From Chaetoceros tenuissimus (taxonomy: Eukaryota; Bacillariophyta; Thalassiosirophyceae; Chaetocerotales; Chaetocerotaceae): a stretch of 64,000 nt of DNA. The DNA is taken from the NCBI GenBank assembly GCA_021927905.1, contig BLLK01000069.1:558001-622000 (forward strand). Direction: 5' to 3'. Numbering within the stretch: position 1 is the first letter of the stretch; each line of letters begins with the position of its first letter. The notes beneath the pieces are model-generated. The model was not told the origin of the DNA and did no database searches. It saw only the letters and a list, made by a program, of their open reading frames with translations. This document shows positions 50,707 to 60,326 of the stretch, in pieces. The position numbers were made by a program, and so were the translations under genes.

Positions 50707-51219
50707 TTTCTCGTTGGGTTCAAAGTACAAATATATATGTGTGTATGTACAAACCATGTAAGTAGTCTAGGCATTCCAAGTACACCACACAGCGTCCACA
50801 ACAAGAAAGAAGAAAATTGAAATCGTATCAGAGAGTGATCAAGGATTACCCGTCTTTTACCGGCTCAATTCTATTTATTGGGCTTTCCTCCTCTTCTTTG
50901 TCTTTTTTTCAGGGTTGTCAACATGAGAACTCAATCAGTTTCACTTCTTTCTTTTCTGTTGCATCTTTGTTTGGCATAACTTATTCAAGAGCATATTATA
51001 TTGACCATATATACACCTTGAAACCCGAAGCTTGCTTTTTAAAACTCGAGGAGAACATAACGACTTATAACTTGATTGAACCCTACAAAGGAACGCAATT
51101 CACTTTTCCAAACAGAAGCATTATACAACTTTTACTTTGCAAAGAATTCAGAGACATCAAGAATCTTGACACTTGAGGGCATTCAACAACAATTCAACTT
51201 ACTATAGTAATCAAACAAA
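50707..51219. other. Divergent promoter region
   Basis: It lies between the PsbP-like and coiled-coil plastid protein start codons. A long plus-strand open frame (50817-51176) begins at TTG and has no ATG at its start; it is not credible as a gene. Confidence 0.5.
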
Positions 51220-51975
51220 ATGAAATTTCTAGCACTATCAACCCTCTTTGCTATCACCAGCAATTCAGCTGCATTTGCACCTAGCCTACAATCAGCTATT
51301 ACAACATCACATGCAAGCTCTACTCAAAGATACATGTCTGCTGTCGAGGATGCTGCAGAACTGTTGCGTAAAGCACGCGAACTGCGCGAACAAGCCGAAG
51401 CGGATGAAATGCACTTACACAAAAAACTCATAGACAAATTGAATCAACAGGATCAAGAGACTGATGCTGTGATTGAAGAGATCTTTCCAGCCAATTTGCC
51501 AAAAGGTCAAACAGGGGTATGGAAAGTTGCTGAGATTCTCGAAAAGAATCGCTACTCCGCTCCTTGCCTTGAAAGAGTTGTGGAGAGGCTGCATCAGCGT
51601 GAAATGACTGCTCGAGGCCTAGAGCATGTTGAACCATCTTTGCATCATTCGCATGTCAAATTTGAGCGAGTTACGGATGTGGACGAAGATGAGTTACAGC
51701 GAATTGAAGGCTTGATTCAGATTCTCATTGATGCTGCAGGTGTGTTAGATGAGAAGGTGCTTACTGAGAGACATGAAAATAACACCAAGACCCACCATGT
51801 TGATTCTACTCATTGGTGCTCAGGTCAATTGAAGAAGAAACTGGATGACAAGCTTCACTTCATTGGTAGAGAGCATGAGGACCAGTTTAAGAGTAGGCTT
51901 GAAGAGTTTTATGAGGCTGCACGAAAAAAGAAGCATACCAAGAATGATCGTAACGAAAGCACACGCATGTATTAG
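51220..51975 (+). CDS. Plastid-targeted coiled-coil protein, unknown function
   Basis: Single exon, 251 aa, ATG at 51220. The N-terminus MKFLALSTLFAITSNS then AAFAPS is a textbook diatom plastid-import sequence. A coiled-coil segment (about 42-75) reads AAELLRKARELREQAEADEM. The middle has a conserved-looking VWKVAEILEKNRYSAPCLER motif, which might fit a small winged-helix-like or helical domain, then LQRIEGLIQILIDAAGVLDE and a charged C-terminus rich in K/E/H. I recognise it only as a type of small stramenopile plastid protein and cannot give a function. It shares a divergent promoter with the PsbP-like gene, which suggests, but does not show, light-linked co-regulation. Confidence 0.65.
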   Translation: MKFLALSTLFAITSNSAAFAPSLQSAITTSHASSTQRYMSAVEDAAELLRKARELREQAEADEMHLHKKLIDKLNQQDQETDAVIEEIFPANLPKGQTGVWKVAEILEKNRYSAPCLERVVERLHQREMTARGLEHVEPSLHHSHVKFERVTDVDEDELQRIEGLIQILIDAAGVLDEKVLTERHENNTKTHHVDSTHWCSGQLKKKLDDKLHFIGREHEDQFKSRLEEFYEAARKKKHTKNDRNESTRMY

Positions 51976-52092
51976 ATTTAAAGTGCTTGGATATCGTAGG
52001 ACATAAAGAAGCTATCACAGACTATAAGCTGTAGGCAGCAACAATTTTAACTCTCTAACCTTAATTTAGTTACACAGATGACATGTATTTTA

Positions 52093-53208
52093 CTAAACTT
52101 CCATCTGGCCAGCCCTGGCTCCAAAATTCCCGTCGTAATCATCAAATGAACTAGGCATATCACTACTCGGAGCTCTGTATACATCACGCCAGTTTTGAGC
52201 ATGAATCTCATCCAATACCAAACTAAAACAATTTACCAAAGCATCTCTTTCTAATGCAGTGCTAGCTTGTAAATCTAAACTTCCTTCCTTAGTCAAAAGT
52301 GACAAACATAAATTATCTGGTATAGAAGCATTCTCCACTCTCCGCAACGCGGTCGTAGCCTTTCCAACATCTACATACATAATGTGCGTCAAAGGAACTT
52401 GATGCGTTTTGCTCACTTTATTCTTCTTTTTACTCTCAGTCTTCCATTCAATCGCAACTTCCGTTAAACTAAGTCGAACCTTCTTCGGTTTTCCTTTGGA
52501 TCCATGAGCAATTATTTGAATCCCCGTATCACGTAACTGTTGCATAGTTGTCGAAATTGCAATTTCATCATTGAAAGCACTTGCCGCACCTGCTGAAAAT
52601 GGTGTATTGGAATTCATATACGTGGCCGAATTTGGTGAAGCAAAGTCAACAACCTCTTCTTCTTCCGGTAAAGACTGTGGTCTCCGACCTTGTAATGGCT
52701 GTTGTAAATGACGAGGAGTAGTACCCGTGGATCCCTTGTACAAATTATTAGTATTGACAGATAATAAATCAGGTGCGGTGCCAATCCCTGTAGCAGCCAA
52801 TTCGCGATGATTAGTATTCATAGTGCTTGAACTTTCTACAGTGCTCATGGATACCACGCTTGATGCTGAATTTATAATGCTACCATTCTGTCCATTTCTA
52901 AAAGGCAGGCCCTGTTGTCTCTGTCTCCTCTTTCGTTTGGTACGTGAACTCCATGCATATCGCTTTGGATAGGAACCACAGATAGTTTTACGATACCCTC
53001 TTGGCACGAGGAGATACATCACCCAAAATGCTAAACAAGCTATGATAAATTGTGTATAATGAAGGGGGTCAATGCCAAGCGGTCCTACTCGTACAGTTGA
53101 TCTAGTGTGTATATCACTGAGAAAGCCATCGTCTGTTACTTCAGCATCACTACTCGCTTGAGAGTAGTACTGCTGTTGATTTTGATTTTGATTTTGTTGA
53201 TTTGCCAT
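52093..53208 (-). CDS. Single-pass membrane protein with PH-like C-terminal region, unknown
   Basis: Single exon, 371 aa. The frame opens at GTG (53271); the first ATG, in strong context (CAGCCATGG), is at 53208. A Gln/Asn-rich N-terminus is followed by one TM segment (YTQFIIACLAFWVMYLLV) and a basic stop-transfer stretch (RTKRKRRQRQQG). A Ser/Thr-rich linker leads to a C-terminal ~140-residue region with beta-strand-like phrases (KPKKVRLSLTEVAIEWKTES, HIMYVDVGKATTALRRV, LCLSLLTKEGSLDLQASTAL) and a final helix (RDALVNCFSLVLDEI). The strands-then-helix order resembles a PH domain (inference). The location, secretory pathway or plasma membrane, is unresolved. Confidence 0.55.
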   Translation of the reverse strand: MANQQNQNQNQQQYYSQASSDAEVTDDGFLSDIHTRSTVRVGPLGIDPLHYTQFIIACLAFWVMYLLVPRGYRKTICGSYPKRYAWSSRTKRKRRQRQQGLPFRNGQNGSIINSASSVVSMSTVESSSTMNTNHRELAATGIGTAPDLLSVNTNNLYKGSTGTTPRHLQQPLQGRRPQSLPEEEEVVDFASPNSATYMNSNTPFSAGAASAFNDEIAISTTMQQLRDTGIQIIAHGSKGKPKKVRLSLTEVAIEWKTESKKKNKVSKTHQVPLTHIMYVDVGKATTALRRVENASIPDNLCLSLLTKEGSLDLQASTALERDALVNCFSLVLDEIHAQNWRDVYRAPSSDMPSSFDDYDGNFGARAGQMEV

Positions 53209-53636
53209 GGCTGTTTGGTTTTGATATAAGGGATGGAACTTGGAATATATATATGAATTGTTATTAATCACTTCATAGCATATTCAAATGTTAATTCGTG
53301 GCTTTTAGGTTTTATGTTTTAAATACTGCTTTGTTTTGCGTTGCAGTGGTATTTTGTGCCTAAAAATGAGCCAATGTCAGTCTTGTTTTGCAACGATCTG
53401 TCAACCAGAGTCAATTCAGACGTCATTGACACTGCCGTTGAATAGGCGATAGGCGAAGCAAAGGAAGAATGAAAGATGAAAGCATGAAAGCATGAAAGCA
53501 TCTAATAGCCTAAGGTACCATATGTAGGCTCTACTTATATATGTGTATATCTATCATATTCATCATCAACAACCATAAAAGTTCCTTTTCTTTAGATTAC
53601 TTCCTGCTCATAGATTGATCTTTTCTTTTTGAAATC
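53209..53636. other. Divergent promoter region with CRE-like half-site
   Basis: Spacer of 428 bp. GACGTCAT at about 53419-53426 is CRE-like. A short repeated AAGCATGAAAGCATGAAAGCAT tract, written here as three AAGCATG-type units, lies at about 53478-53500. No ORF with features. Confidence 0.4.
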
Positions 53637-54900
53637 ATGGTGGACTTGGACCCAAAGACTCTCGCTGCATTCATCTCAACTACGATGATATCTTTGGCAC
53701 CGAATGTTCTTCTATTTCTTTTCCCAAACTATGATCCTACGAAAAAGTCTGCCATCAATCCACTTGCCATTGGTCAAGCATTAGCTGCAGGTGGACTATT
53801 GGGTGATGTGTTTCTTCAGTAAGTAAAAGTCATAACATAGGATGAGAACCGTCCAATCTTTGTTTCGCAAAAAGAACACACTAACCAAATAAATATATAA
53901 TAGCACATTACCACATACAGTCACACATGAAAATGGAGAAACAATTGGATTAGCAGTATTGGCAGGGTTTGTTGTATTTCTACTATTTGATATTCTTGTT
54001 CGATCTACACACGACGATCATAATCATAGCCATCACCATCACGATAAGGACGATGAACATTGTCAAAACAAGAATTTTTCTGCAGTTGTTTTAAACCTTG
54101 CAGCTGATGCTTTGCATAATTTTACAGATGGGATCGCAATTGGAGCTTCTTTTGCGGGAAGTACCTATGATTCATCCTTGCCGTTGGTAGCACAAGTGCA
54201 GACTTTGTTGAAATCACGCGGTGGGCTTGCTTCGTTGGCAGTTCTTTTTCATGAAATTCCTCATGAGTTGGGTGATTATTCAATCTTGGTGAGTGCGGGT
54301 AAGACCAAGAAGGAAGCAATCATGTTGCAGTTTTCAACTGCTATTGCGGCATATTGTGGAACATTTGTAGGATTAGGATTATTCGAAACTGTGCAAAATA
54401 TGTTTGGAAGTGAAATTATGGTACCGTTCACAGCGGGAGGATTTGTTTATCTTGCTGCTGTCACAATTTTGCCTGGATTATTGGAAGAAAAAGTTTGCAA
54501 GAAAGCTAGAGCATTTCAAGTCATGGCATTCTTGGGAGGAATTGGATTCATGTATGTTGTTGCAATGTTGGAACATGCAAGCGGTGGCTGCTCTCACGAT
54601 CATGGTCATTCAGGTCATTCTCATTCGCATCATTCATACGAGCACCATGCGCATGTTCATCATGTGCATGAGCATCATGATATTGATCATCATTCACACA
54701 ATCATATGCATGAGGAAGAATTTGATATTGATCCAGCAAAACTTAAAGATTTATTGGAGGAGGAAGAAACTCATCATCATTCGCATGAGCACCATGGACA
54801 CACTCATCATGACGAAGAAGCTCATCATCATAGTCATGACCATCATCATCATGAATCCCACCATCATAGCCATGGACATAATACACACGGGGAATTGTAA
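53637..54900 (+). CDS. ZIP-family zinc transporter (ZIP7/ZIP13/KE4-like), two exons
   Basis: Exons 53637-53818 and 53904-54900, with an 85-bp GT-AG intron; spliced length 392 aa. The splice rebuilds LLGDVFLHTLPHT, the ZIP helix-2 signature. The metal site is present: DALHNFTDGIAIGASF (HNFTDG, helix 4) and HEIPHELGDYSI (HEIPHE, helix 5), which identify the LIV-1/KE4 subfamily. About seven to eight helices are visible. A His-rich cytosolic loop (DHNHSHHHHDKD) follows helix 3, and an extreme His/Asp/Glu-rich tail of ~100 residues follows the last TM. Family members move zinc out of ER/Golgi into the cytosol; the tail may buffer or sense zinc. Confidence 0.9.
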
Positions 54901-54971
54901 AAACTATTCAATAATGCTATTTTTACGTAGTCATAGTACTATACCGAAACAATTATTACCTTGCTGTAATA

Positions 54972-54972
<1 letters not shown>

Positions 54973-55030
<58 letters not shown>
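54973..55030. repeat. (TA)n microsatellite
   Basis: About 55 bp of uninterrupted TA dinucleotide just downstream of the ZIP stop codon. Expected to vary in length between strains. Confidence 0.95.
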
Positions 55031-55035
<5 letters not shown>

Positions 55036-55075
55036 GCGTTCCTTCTGTCCTTCCTGATCGTCATTGTTTCTTCAG

Positions 55076-55092
55076 AAATTTCGCGCCAAAAA
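55076..55092. promoter_or_regulatory. E2F-like site
   Basis: AAATTTCGCGCCAAAAA contains TTTCGCGC and, on the other strand, TTTGGCGC. It is about 140-150 bp upstream of the MIF-like ATG. A CGCGCG run follows at about 55102. Motif evidence only. Confidence 0.4.
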
Positions 55093-55229
55093 ATCTTTTC
55101 AGCGCGCGACGAGTGTCATAGAGTTCTTTTCTCCAAGCTGTCAATAATGAGAGTATCTTTATGGCACACACTGCTAATACCATGGAGACATTAGATAGTA
55201 CTCTTGCTGATGCAAACGCAACAATAGCT

Positions 55230-55818
55230 ATGAAATATTCATCTGTAATCACTACTCTAGCACTCTACGTATCTTCTCTTCAAGCTGTAACTGCTTTCAC
55301 TGCAAACTCTCGCTCAATTGAAAACCGACCAACTACTAGTTTGAACATGTCTTTCTCAGAAGCTGAATTGAATGCTTGTCCTAGCACTCTTCCTGGAGAT
55401 CCTTCACTTACATTGATTACAAATGCAGACCTTGGGGATAAAAAGATGGAGATTATGAAAGCTTGTTCAAAAGCTATTCAGGCAGCTACTGGTAAGCCTG
55501 AATCTTATATAGCAGTTTCAATTACTGACAAAGGTGAGTTGTGAAGAATTCAGATTGAATGCATATCATCTTGACATCAGGATCTTATGCAATATTTGTA
55601 TCATAGCTGATGTGATTTTCGGAGGAACTGATGCTCCGTGTGCACTTGGAAATATGTATTCTCTTGGAGGAATCGCTATGGAAAGTAATGGTCAAATTCA
55701 TGCTGCAGTTAGCGATCTATTGGAGCCGTTTGGTGTGGGTTGTAGTAGAATGTACATCAATTTCTTTGACATGGAGAGATCAAACATTGGTTGGAATAGA
55801 AAGACTTTTGCGGGATAA
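55230..55818 (+). CDS. MIF/tautomerase-superfamily protein with plastid-type leader, two exons
   Basis: Exons 55230-55533 and 55607-55818, with a 73-bp GT-AG intron; spliced length 171 aa. From ATG 55230 the N-terminus MKYSSVITTLALYVSSLQAV ends TAF-TANS, a plastid import context. An upstream in-frame ATG (55161) would bury this. The C-terminal 115 residues align with macrophage migration inhibitory factor over nearly its full length: PSLTLITNADL, AIQAATGKPESYIAVSI, GGTDAPCALGNMYSLGGI, SRMYINFFDME and IGWNRKTFAG. MIF homologues are tautomerases using an N-terminal proline. Here the equivalent Pro lies inside the chain (PGDPSLT), so activity needs exact processing. Function in algae is unknown. 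Confidence 0.82.
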
Positions 55819-56035
55819 AATTTGATAGTACTTTGAGGTTATATCTTCATGTTTCAATCAACGAAATAGAACAGATGTGCGATCCTTTGTCGATAACTCT
55901 GCAAGTGTAGGGTAAACTAGGGTAATATAATCCACATTTATTTATTTAAGTATCACTTGATCATAGTGCATGTTTCTATTGAACAGAATATTTCTTTTGA
56001 ATATTGATCGAATATGATAATTTTCTTTGATTGAT

Positions 56036-56920
56036 TTACTTCTCAACCTTAGCAAGTTCAGCACGCATAGCATCGATGGTCTCCTTGTATGCCTCCATGG
56101 TACGTGGCTCCTTAAGAATAGCAGATCCAGCAACCATCATATCAACTCCAGCCTCTGCAACTTCCTTGATGTTATCAACCTTAACTCCTCCATCAATCTG
56201 AAGACGGCAGTCAATTCCAGCCTCATCAATCAACTTACGTGCCTCCTTAGCCTTATCCAATACAGCTGGGATGAATGCTTGTCCTCCGAATCCTGGGTTT
56301 ACAGACATGAGAAGAATAATATCAAGCTTGTCCGTAACATATTTAGCGTAGTCAAGGGAAGTGTGTGGGTTGAATACAAGTCCAGCCTTGCATCCTCCAG
56401 CCTTGATAAGTTGAAGAGATCTGTCAACGTGGTTAGTAGCTTCTGGGTGGAAGGTAATGTAGGAAGCTCCAGCATCGATGAAATCTCCGATGATTGCATC
56501 AACTGGGGAAACCATAAGATGAACATCAATTGGTGCAGTTACTCCGTGATCACGAAGAGCCTTGCACACCATAGGTCCAATGGTAAGGTTTGGTACGTAG
56601 TGGTTATCCATAACATCGAAGTGAACAACATCTGCTCCAGCCTCAAGTACATTGTCTACCTCCTCTCCAAGCTTTGCAAAGTTAGCAGAAAGAATAGATG
56701 GTGCGATAAGGTAGTCATTCATTTCCTCTCCCCATACATTAAGAGAAGTGGAGGAACGTGCAGCTGGTGCCTAAGATTCGCCGAAAATGAGAAAGCATCC
56801 ATTGTTAGTACATAAGTTCGATGATTTCAGCAAAAAATGGTGTAGAACACAAAAACTTACAGGAGCGAAAGCAGCAGCAGAAGAAACAAGAGCAGCAGTT
56901 GAAAGGAGGGAGAACTTCAT
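56036..56920 (-). CDS. RPE: Plastid ribulose-phosphate 3-epimerase, two exons
   Basis: Exons 56920-56861 and 56770-56036, with a 90-bp GT-AG intron; spliced length 264 aa. Exon 1 encodes just the signal peptide ([20 protein letters not shown]), the exact AAF-AP plastid motif; exon 2 begins with the transit region. The TIM-barrel enzyme is complete: [38 protein letters not shown] (metal His and catalytic Asp), [27 protein letters not shown] and [13 protein letters not shown] (second catalytic Asp). It interconverts ribulose-5-P and xylulose-5-P in the Calvin cycle and pentose phosphate pathway. Codon use is strongly biased (many ATC, CTT, GGA), as expected for high expression. It is convergent with the MIF-like gene. 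Confidence 0.94.
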
Positions 56921-57481
56921 CTTGATAAAGGTATGAATTAAGATATGTCTATTACGGATTGGAGGAAACGTTGTTGAAATTGTTTCGATGAACGATGAAT
57001 GAAATGCCAAAGAAGCGATGTGTCTCGACGCACATACGTGTATCTAGAAAGTCCTTACCTAAGAGGGATGAATGAAAAATAACCTATTTTCTTTCTGATA
57101 AATTATGTTTCAAAAATGGTTGGGAAAGGAAGGGCGGGCAGAAGTGTGCAGTATTGTCTAAGAAAAGTCGTGTTGAGTAGGCATTTCGGTTGGAGGGCAA
57201 AATTTCGCTGTTTCACGGGCACTCCCCGTCGGGGGAATTACGGAAATCCCGTGGCCCGTCAAACCGAAAAGCCTAGTTGAAACGGGAAAAAACAAACCCC
57301 AAGCAAGCTCACCGTGTCGTTAGTAGAATTCTTAGAAGGAAGACTTTGAGTCGAGTTTGAGTCGAGTCTATCACTATCCATCACTACAAAAAGAATCAGA
57401 CAAAGCGATCTTACCAAATCAGTGCAGTTGTACAACCACACTACGGAAACATTTCTTCTTGATTCATCGTCCACCACCACT
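56921..57481. other. Divergent intergenic region with GC-rich foldback
   Basis: About 560 bp between the RPE and 7TM start codons. The left part is the RPE promoter and 5' UTR. A GC-rich inverted-repeat cluster lies at 57183-57275. Confidence 0.5.
57183..57275. repeat. GC-rich nested inverted repeat (foldback)
   Basis: Outer arms TTTCGGTTGG and CAAACCGAAA enclose ACGGGCAC / GTGGCCCGT and an inner CCCCG / CGGGG pair. The block is far more GC-rich than its surroundings. It could be a small foldback/MITE-like insertion or a structured regulatory element of the neighbouring promoters. Confidence 0.55.
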
Positions 57482-58987
57482 ATGGAGGACCATTACTACG
57501 ACACTCCGGGAGATTCATCCTACATATCTTCGGCCAGCTTTTACCTCAACACAATATGCGGCTTCCTTTCCTGCGCTTCATGTTTAGTGACAATTCTGAT
57601 AATAGGAAGATTGCGAACTTATTTCAAATCCAAATATCACAGAAGTATAGCCATGGACTGTTGCTATGGACTCATTTTCTCGTTGCCTCACATCGTTCCA
57701 AGCGCTTACATCCCAAAAGATAGCGTTTACCACCACTCGAAGCCACCTGGTGTCACGGAAGGAAACATCACATCATGTGAAGCTCAAGCTTATCTGATAC
57801 TATTTGGTATGATAGGATTGATATATTCTCGCTTCGTTTTGGTGTTGAACTCCTTTTTAAGTAGAAAAGGTTTGAGTAACTGCTCCAAAAAGAAGACAAA
57901 GTTCTTTGACATTGTGATTTTTTGTTTACCGATACTGCTTGCAAGCGGACTGCCCAGTTTCTTTCTCTACTATGAACTACTGAATCCCACGCCGTACAAC
58001 TCCACATGCTTCATTGGACCCTATCCTTACGAATGTCTTGAAGAGAATATTGATTGTATTAGAGGCGACACGGGGCGAATCAATACAAATCAGTTCGAAA
58101 ATGTCCTCCGGATATCTTCTTCAATAGCTCTGTCAGTCTTAATTGTTGTCGTCCTGTTATCTATCAAATTCATTCCAGGAAATAGAAGAATTTTCTTTTC
58201 AGAGCACATTAAGGAGGGCAGAGAGCCGCAAAGAAATGAAATTGATGAGGAGCAAGAGGGCAACATTTCCCCAAGTGATTTCGATTCGAGTCAAAGTGAA
58301 CCCCCTAACGTAGCCTTGGCATATAGCCTCGCATTCCTTATTTCTTGGATCACAACACTTATCGTTTACATTGAGGGCAAGGGAAGTGCAAGCCAACCCA
58401 TGAAATATTTAAGCACAATATTTCAAAATCTTCAAAGTTTTCAAACAATGATCATATTTCTCTTTTTCGAAACATGGTTGGTTCGTCACTCAAGGAACGC
58501 TGCTGAGCTGTTCAAGTGGCAAGAGGCTCTGAAGATTGTAGTTTCAGGTCGCCACCACGAAGCGGATATACGGAAGTCATATAGAACTTCTGTAATTTCA
58601 GGTCACCACTACGAAGCGGATATACGGAAGAAGTCAGATAGAGCTTCAGTCCCTAATGTCTTTGAACAACAACATGATATCGACCCCAGTCTTCAATCAG
58701 AGATGCTTCCAAGAGCAAATAGCGAGACCGATAACAGTTTTTCTCTGCGTCCAAGTAAAGCCAGTACATGTTGCAGCAATAGCACGAAGTCAAAATATGA
58801 TCAGTCATCCATTCTTTTCCCGAAGAATTTCAAATTTTATGATTTACCTTCAATTCCACCCAGCAAAAATGAAGATGAGGAACAGCACCATTCAATTGCA
58901 TGTCTACAACCTATCTTTGAATTCCCTATGGATCAATTTGAGGTTTGTCGTCCCCTAGAGCTCTCTCAAGTAGAGGAGGAACCATAG
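57482..58987 (+). CDS. Seven-TM receptor-like protein (second of two)
   Basis: Single exon, 501 aa. The frame opens at GTG (57422); the first ATG is at 57482 (MEDHYYDTPGD). About seven helices: LNTICGFLSCASCLVTILII, MDCCYGLIFSLPHIVPSAYI, YLILFGMIGLIYSRFVLVLN, FFDIVIFCLPILLASGLPSF, ISSSIALSVLIVVVLLSIKF, VALAYSLAFLISWITTLIVY and FQTMIIFLFFETWLV. An extracellular Cys-bearing loop (YNSTCFIGPYPYECLEENID) sits before helix 5, with N-glycosylation sequons near the N-terminus and loops. This is the layout of diatom orphan GPCR-like proteins. The long cytosolic tail has an 18-codon tandem repeat (HHEADIRK / HHYEADIRKK, period 54 bp at 58543). Confidence 0.65.
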   Translation: MEDHYYDTPGDSSYISSASFYLNTICGFLSCASCLVTILIIGRLRTYFKSKYHRSIAMDCCYGLIFSLPHIVPSAYIPKDSVYHHSKPPGVTEGNITSCEAQAYLILFGMIGLIYSRFVLVLNSFLSRKGLSNCSKKKTKFFDIVIFCLPILLASGLPSFFLYYELLNPTPYNSTCFIGPYPYECLEENIDCIRGDTGRINTNQFENVLRISSSIALSVLIVVVLLSIKFIPGNRRIFFSEHIKEGREPQRNEIDEEQEGNISPSDFDSSQSEPPNVALAYSLAFLISWITTLIVYIEGKGSASQPMKYLSTIFQNLQSFQTMIIFLFFETWLVRHSRNAAELFKWQEALKIVVSGRHHEADIRKSYRTSVISGHHYEADIRKKSDRASVPNVFEQQHDIDPSLQSEMLPRANSETDNSFSLRPSKASTCCSNSTKSKYDQSSILFPKNFKFYDLPSIPPSKNEDEEQHHSIACLQPIFEFPMDQFEVCRPLELSQVEEEP

Positions 58988-59054
58988 CTATGATTTGTAA
59001 TTACACGAAGAACTGTAAAACAAATAGGAATATGCAAATAATATTAGTTGAATA

Positions 59055-60326
59055 TTAATCATCTGCTATACTTCGCATAACATCAGGATTTGCGTATAAA
59101 AGAGAGTACACAGTGTTAATGTCAGCATTGTCCCAATTGAAAGATTGAATCGCTGCAAGCTGAAAAGGATAGAGCCCAGTTTGCATATCTCTTGTTTGTA
59201 ACGCCATGGGTTCAGCATTTACAATTGTTTCGACACCATTATGCCAGCTCCTTCCCTTTTCAACAGCGACGTGAAGTGGAAGACGTTGCTCGTGATTAAC
59301 CATTTTCGCAGCTTCTTTTCCACTTCGCCTTGCATCCAGCAATACATCGATTACTCCTTCTCGCGTTTTGATTCCAGTGTGATCCCCATTATCGACAGTT
59401 TCAGATGCTATACATAAAGGCGTTCGACCTTTCGAGTCCCTCATCAAGATCTCATGTGGGTATAAATCAAGAGCATGTTGGATAATATCAACATGACCCC
59501 CAAATTCGACCAAAGTATGAAGCAATGGTATCTCTTTTGACTTCCAATCTTTGGGGAACTCATTGATTGCCAAGTAAGATGCCCGAGCGATTATGCATAA
59601 TTTAGTCCAGAGTGGACTATCAGAATCAATTACCAAACCATCTTTGGTTGATTTACTACTAAACAGTAGTCTTCGAAATAGAATCTTGATTGGCATTTCG
59701 CCCACACCATCTTTGACAAGAACTCCACCGCAATAGTTGCCATCACCACACTGTGTGCCTATCTTTTGTGCACGACCTTGCACAATTAATTCCTCAACTA
59801 CTTCTGGAGGAATGGAATTATCTGAAACAGCATCGTGAAGTGGCAATCTACCAAAAGAAGATCTAATACCTAGACCATCAGGGTATACTTTGATCAGTTC
59901 CCTTGCAATCGGAATAGATTGCACTTTGTGCAGTGGTATTCTTCCTTCTTTATCGATATGCCGTGCACCTTCAGGATATGCATCTAAAATCATTTGAATG
60001 ATTGGATATCCATTGACTTCATCACTTGAATGATCGATACATGCTATATGTAAAGCATTTCTCCCTGTCTGGCTATCTGACAACTTTAGTACACTTGTAT
60101 CTGCTTGAATCAAATATTTAATAATATGCAAGGGAACTTGACAATGTCGCTTTCGTATTACATGATGAAGAGATGTGAGGCCAAAACGATCCTTCTCTGC
60201 TGCATCTCGAGGGAACTTTGCAAGTCTATCTTCCACTGCTTCCCATGACAGGTACTTGATGTTTGTAACGAGCTGGAGGACTGTCTGACCTGTTGGATCT
60301 TGGGGCCTTTGACACCAGTAACTCAT
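59055..60326 (-). CDS. Ankyrin-repeat protein of diatom type
   Basis: Single exon, 423 aa, ATG at 60326. The whole protein is ankyrin-like repeats with the wording seen in large diatom families: DRFGLTSLHHVIRKRHCQVP, TGRNALHIACIDHSSDEV, DAYPEGARHIDKEGRIPLHK, SFGRLPLHDAVSDNSIPPEV, DSKGRTPLCIASETVDNGDH and HEQRLPLHVAVEKGRSWHNG. There is no F-box, TM segment or leader. The final MQTGLYPFQLAAIQSF repeat precedes an S/L-rich end typical for this family (TVYSLLYANPDVM). It is likely a protein-interaction scaffold; partner unknown. It lies tail-to-tail with the 7TM gene, with only 67 bp between their stops. Confidence 0.75.
   Translation of the reverse strand: MSYWCQRPQDPTGQTVLQLVTNIKYLSWEAVEDRLAKFPRDAAEKDRFGLTSLHHVIRKRHCQVPLHIIKYLIQADTSVLKLSDSQTGRNALHIACIDHSSDEVNGYPIIQMILDAYPEGARHIDKEGRIPLHKVQSIPIARELIKVYPDGLGIRSSFGRLPLHDAVSDNSIPPEVVEELIVQGRAQKIGTQCGDGNYCGGVLVKDGVGEMPIKILFRRLLFSSKSTKDGLVIDSDSPLWTKLCIIARASYLAINEFPKDWKSKEIPLLHTLVEFGGHVDIIQHALDLYPHEILMRDSKGRTPLCIASETVDNGDHTGIKTREGVIDVLLDARRSGKEAAKMVNHEQRLPLHVAVEKGRSWHNGVETIVNAEPMALQTRDMQTGLYPFQLAAIQSFNWDNADINTVYSLLYANPDVMRSIADD

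Larger units (their letters stand above)
54901..55229. other. Intergenic region with TA microsatellite and E2F-like site
   Basis: It sits between the ZIP stop and the MIF-like start. It contains a (TA)n tract and a strong E2F-like motif. An upstream in-frame ATG for the MIF-like gene is at 55161. Confidence 0.5.

Noticed and set aside
50817-51176. Plus-strand 119-codon frame
   Set aside because: It opens at TTG with no early ATG, lies in a divergent promoter, and has no recognisable domain.
56027-56815. 262-codon plus-strand frame
   Set aside because: Antisense of the RPE gene, an artefact of its strong codon bias.
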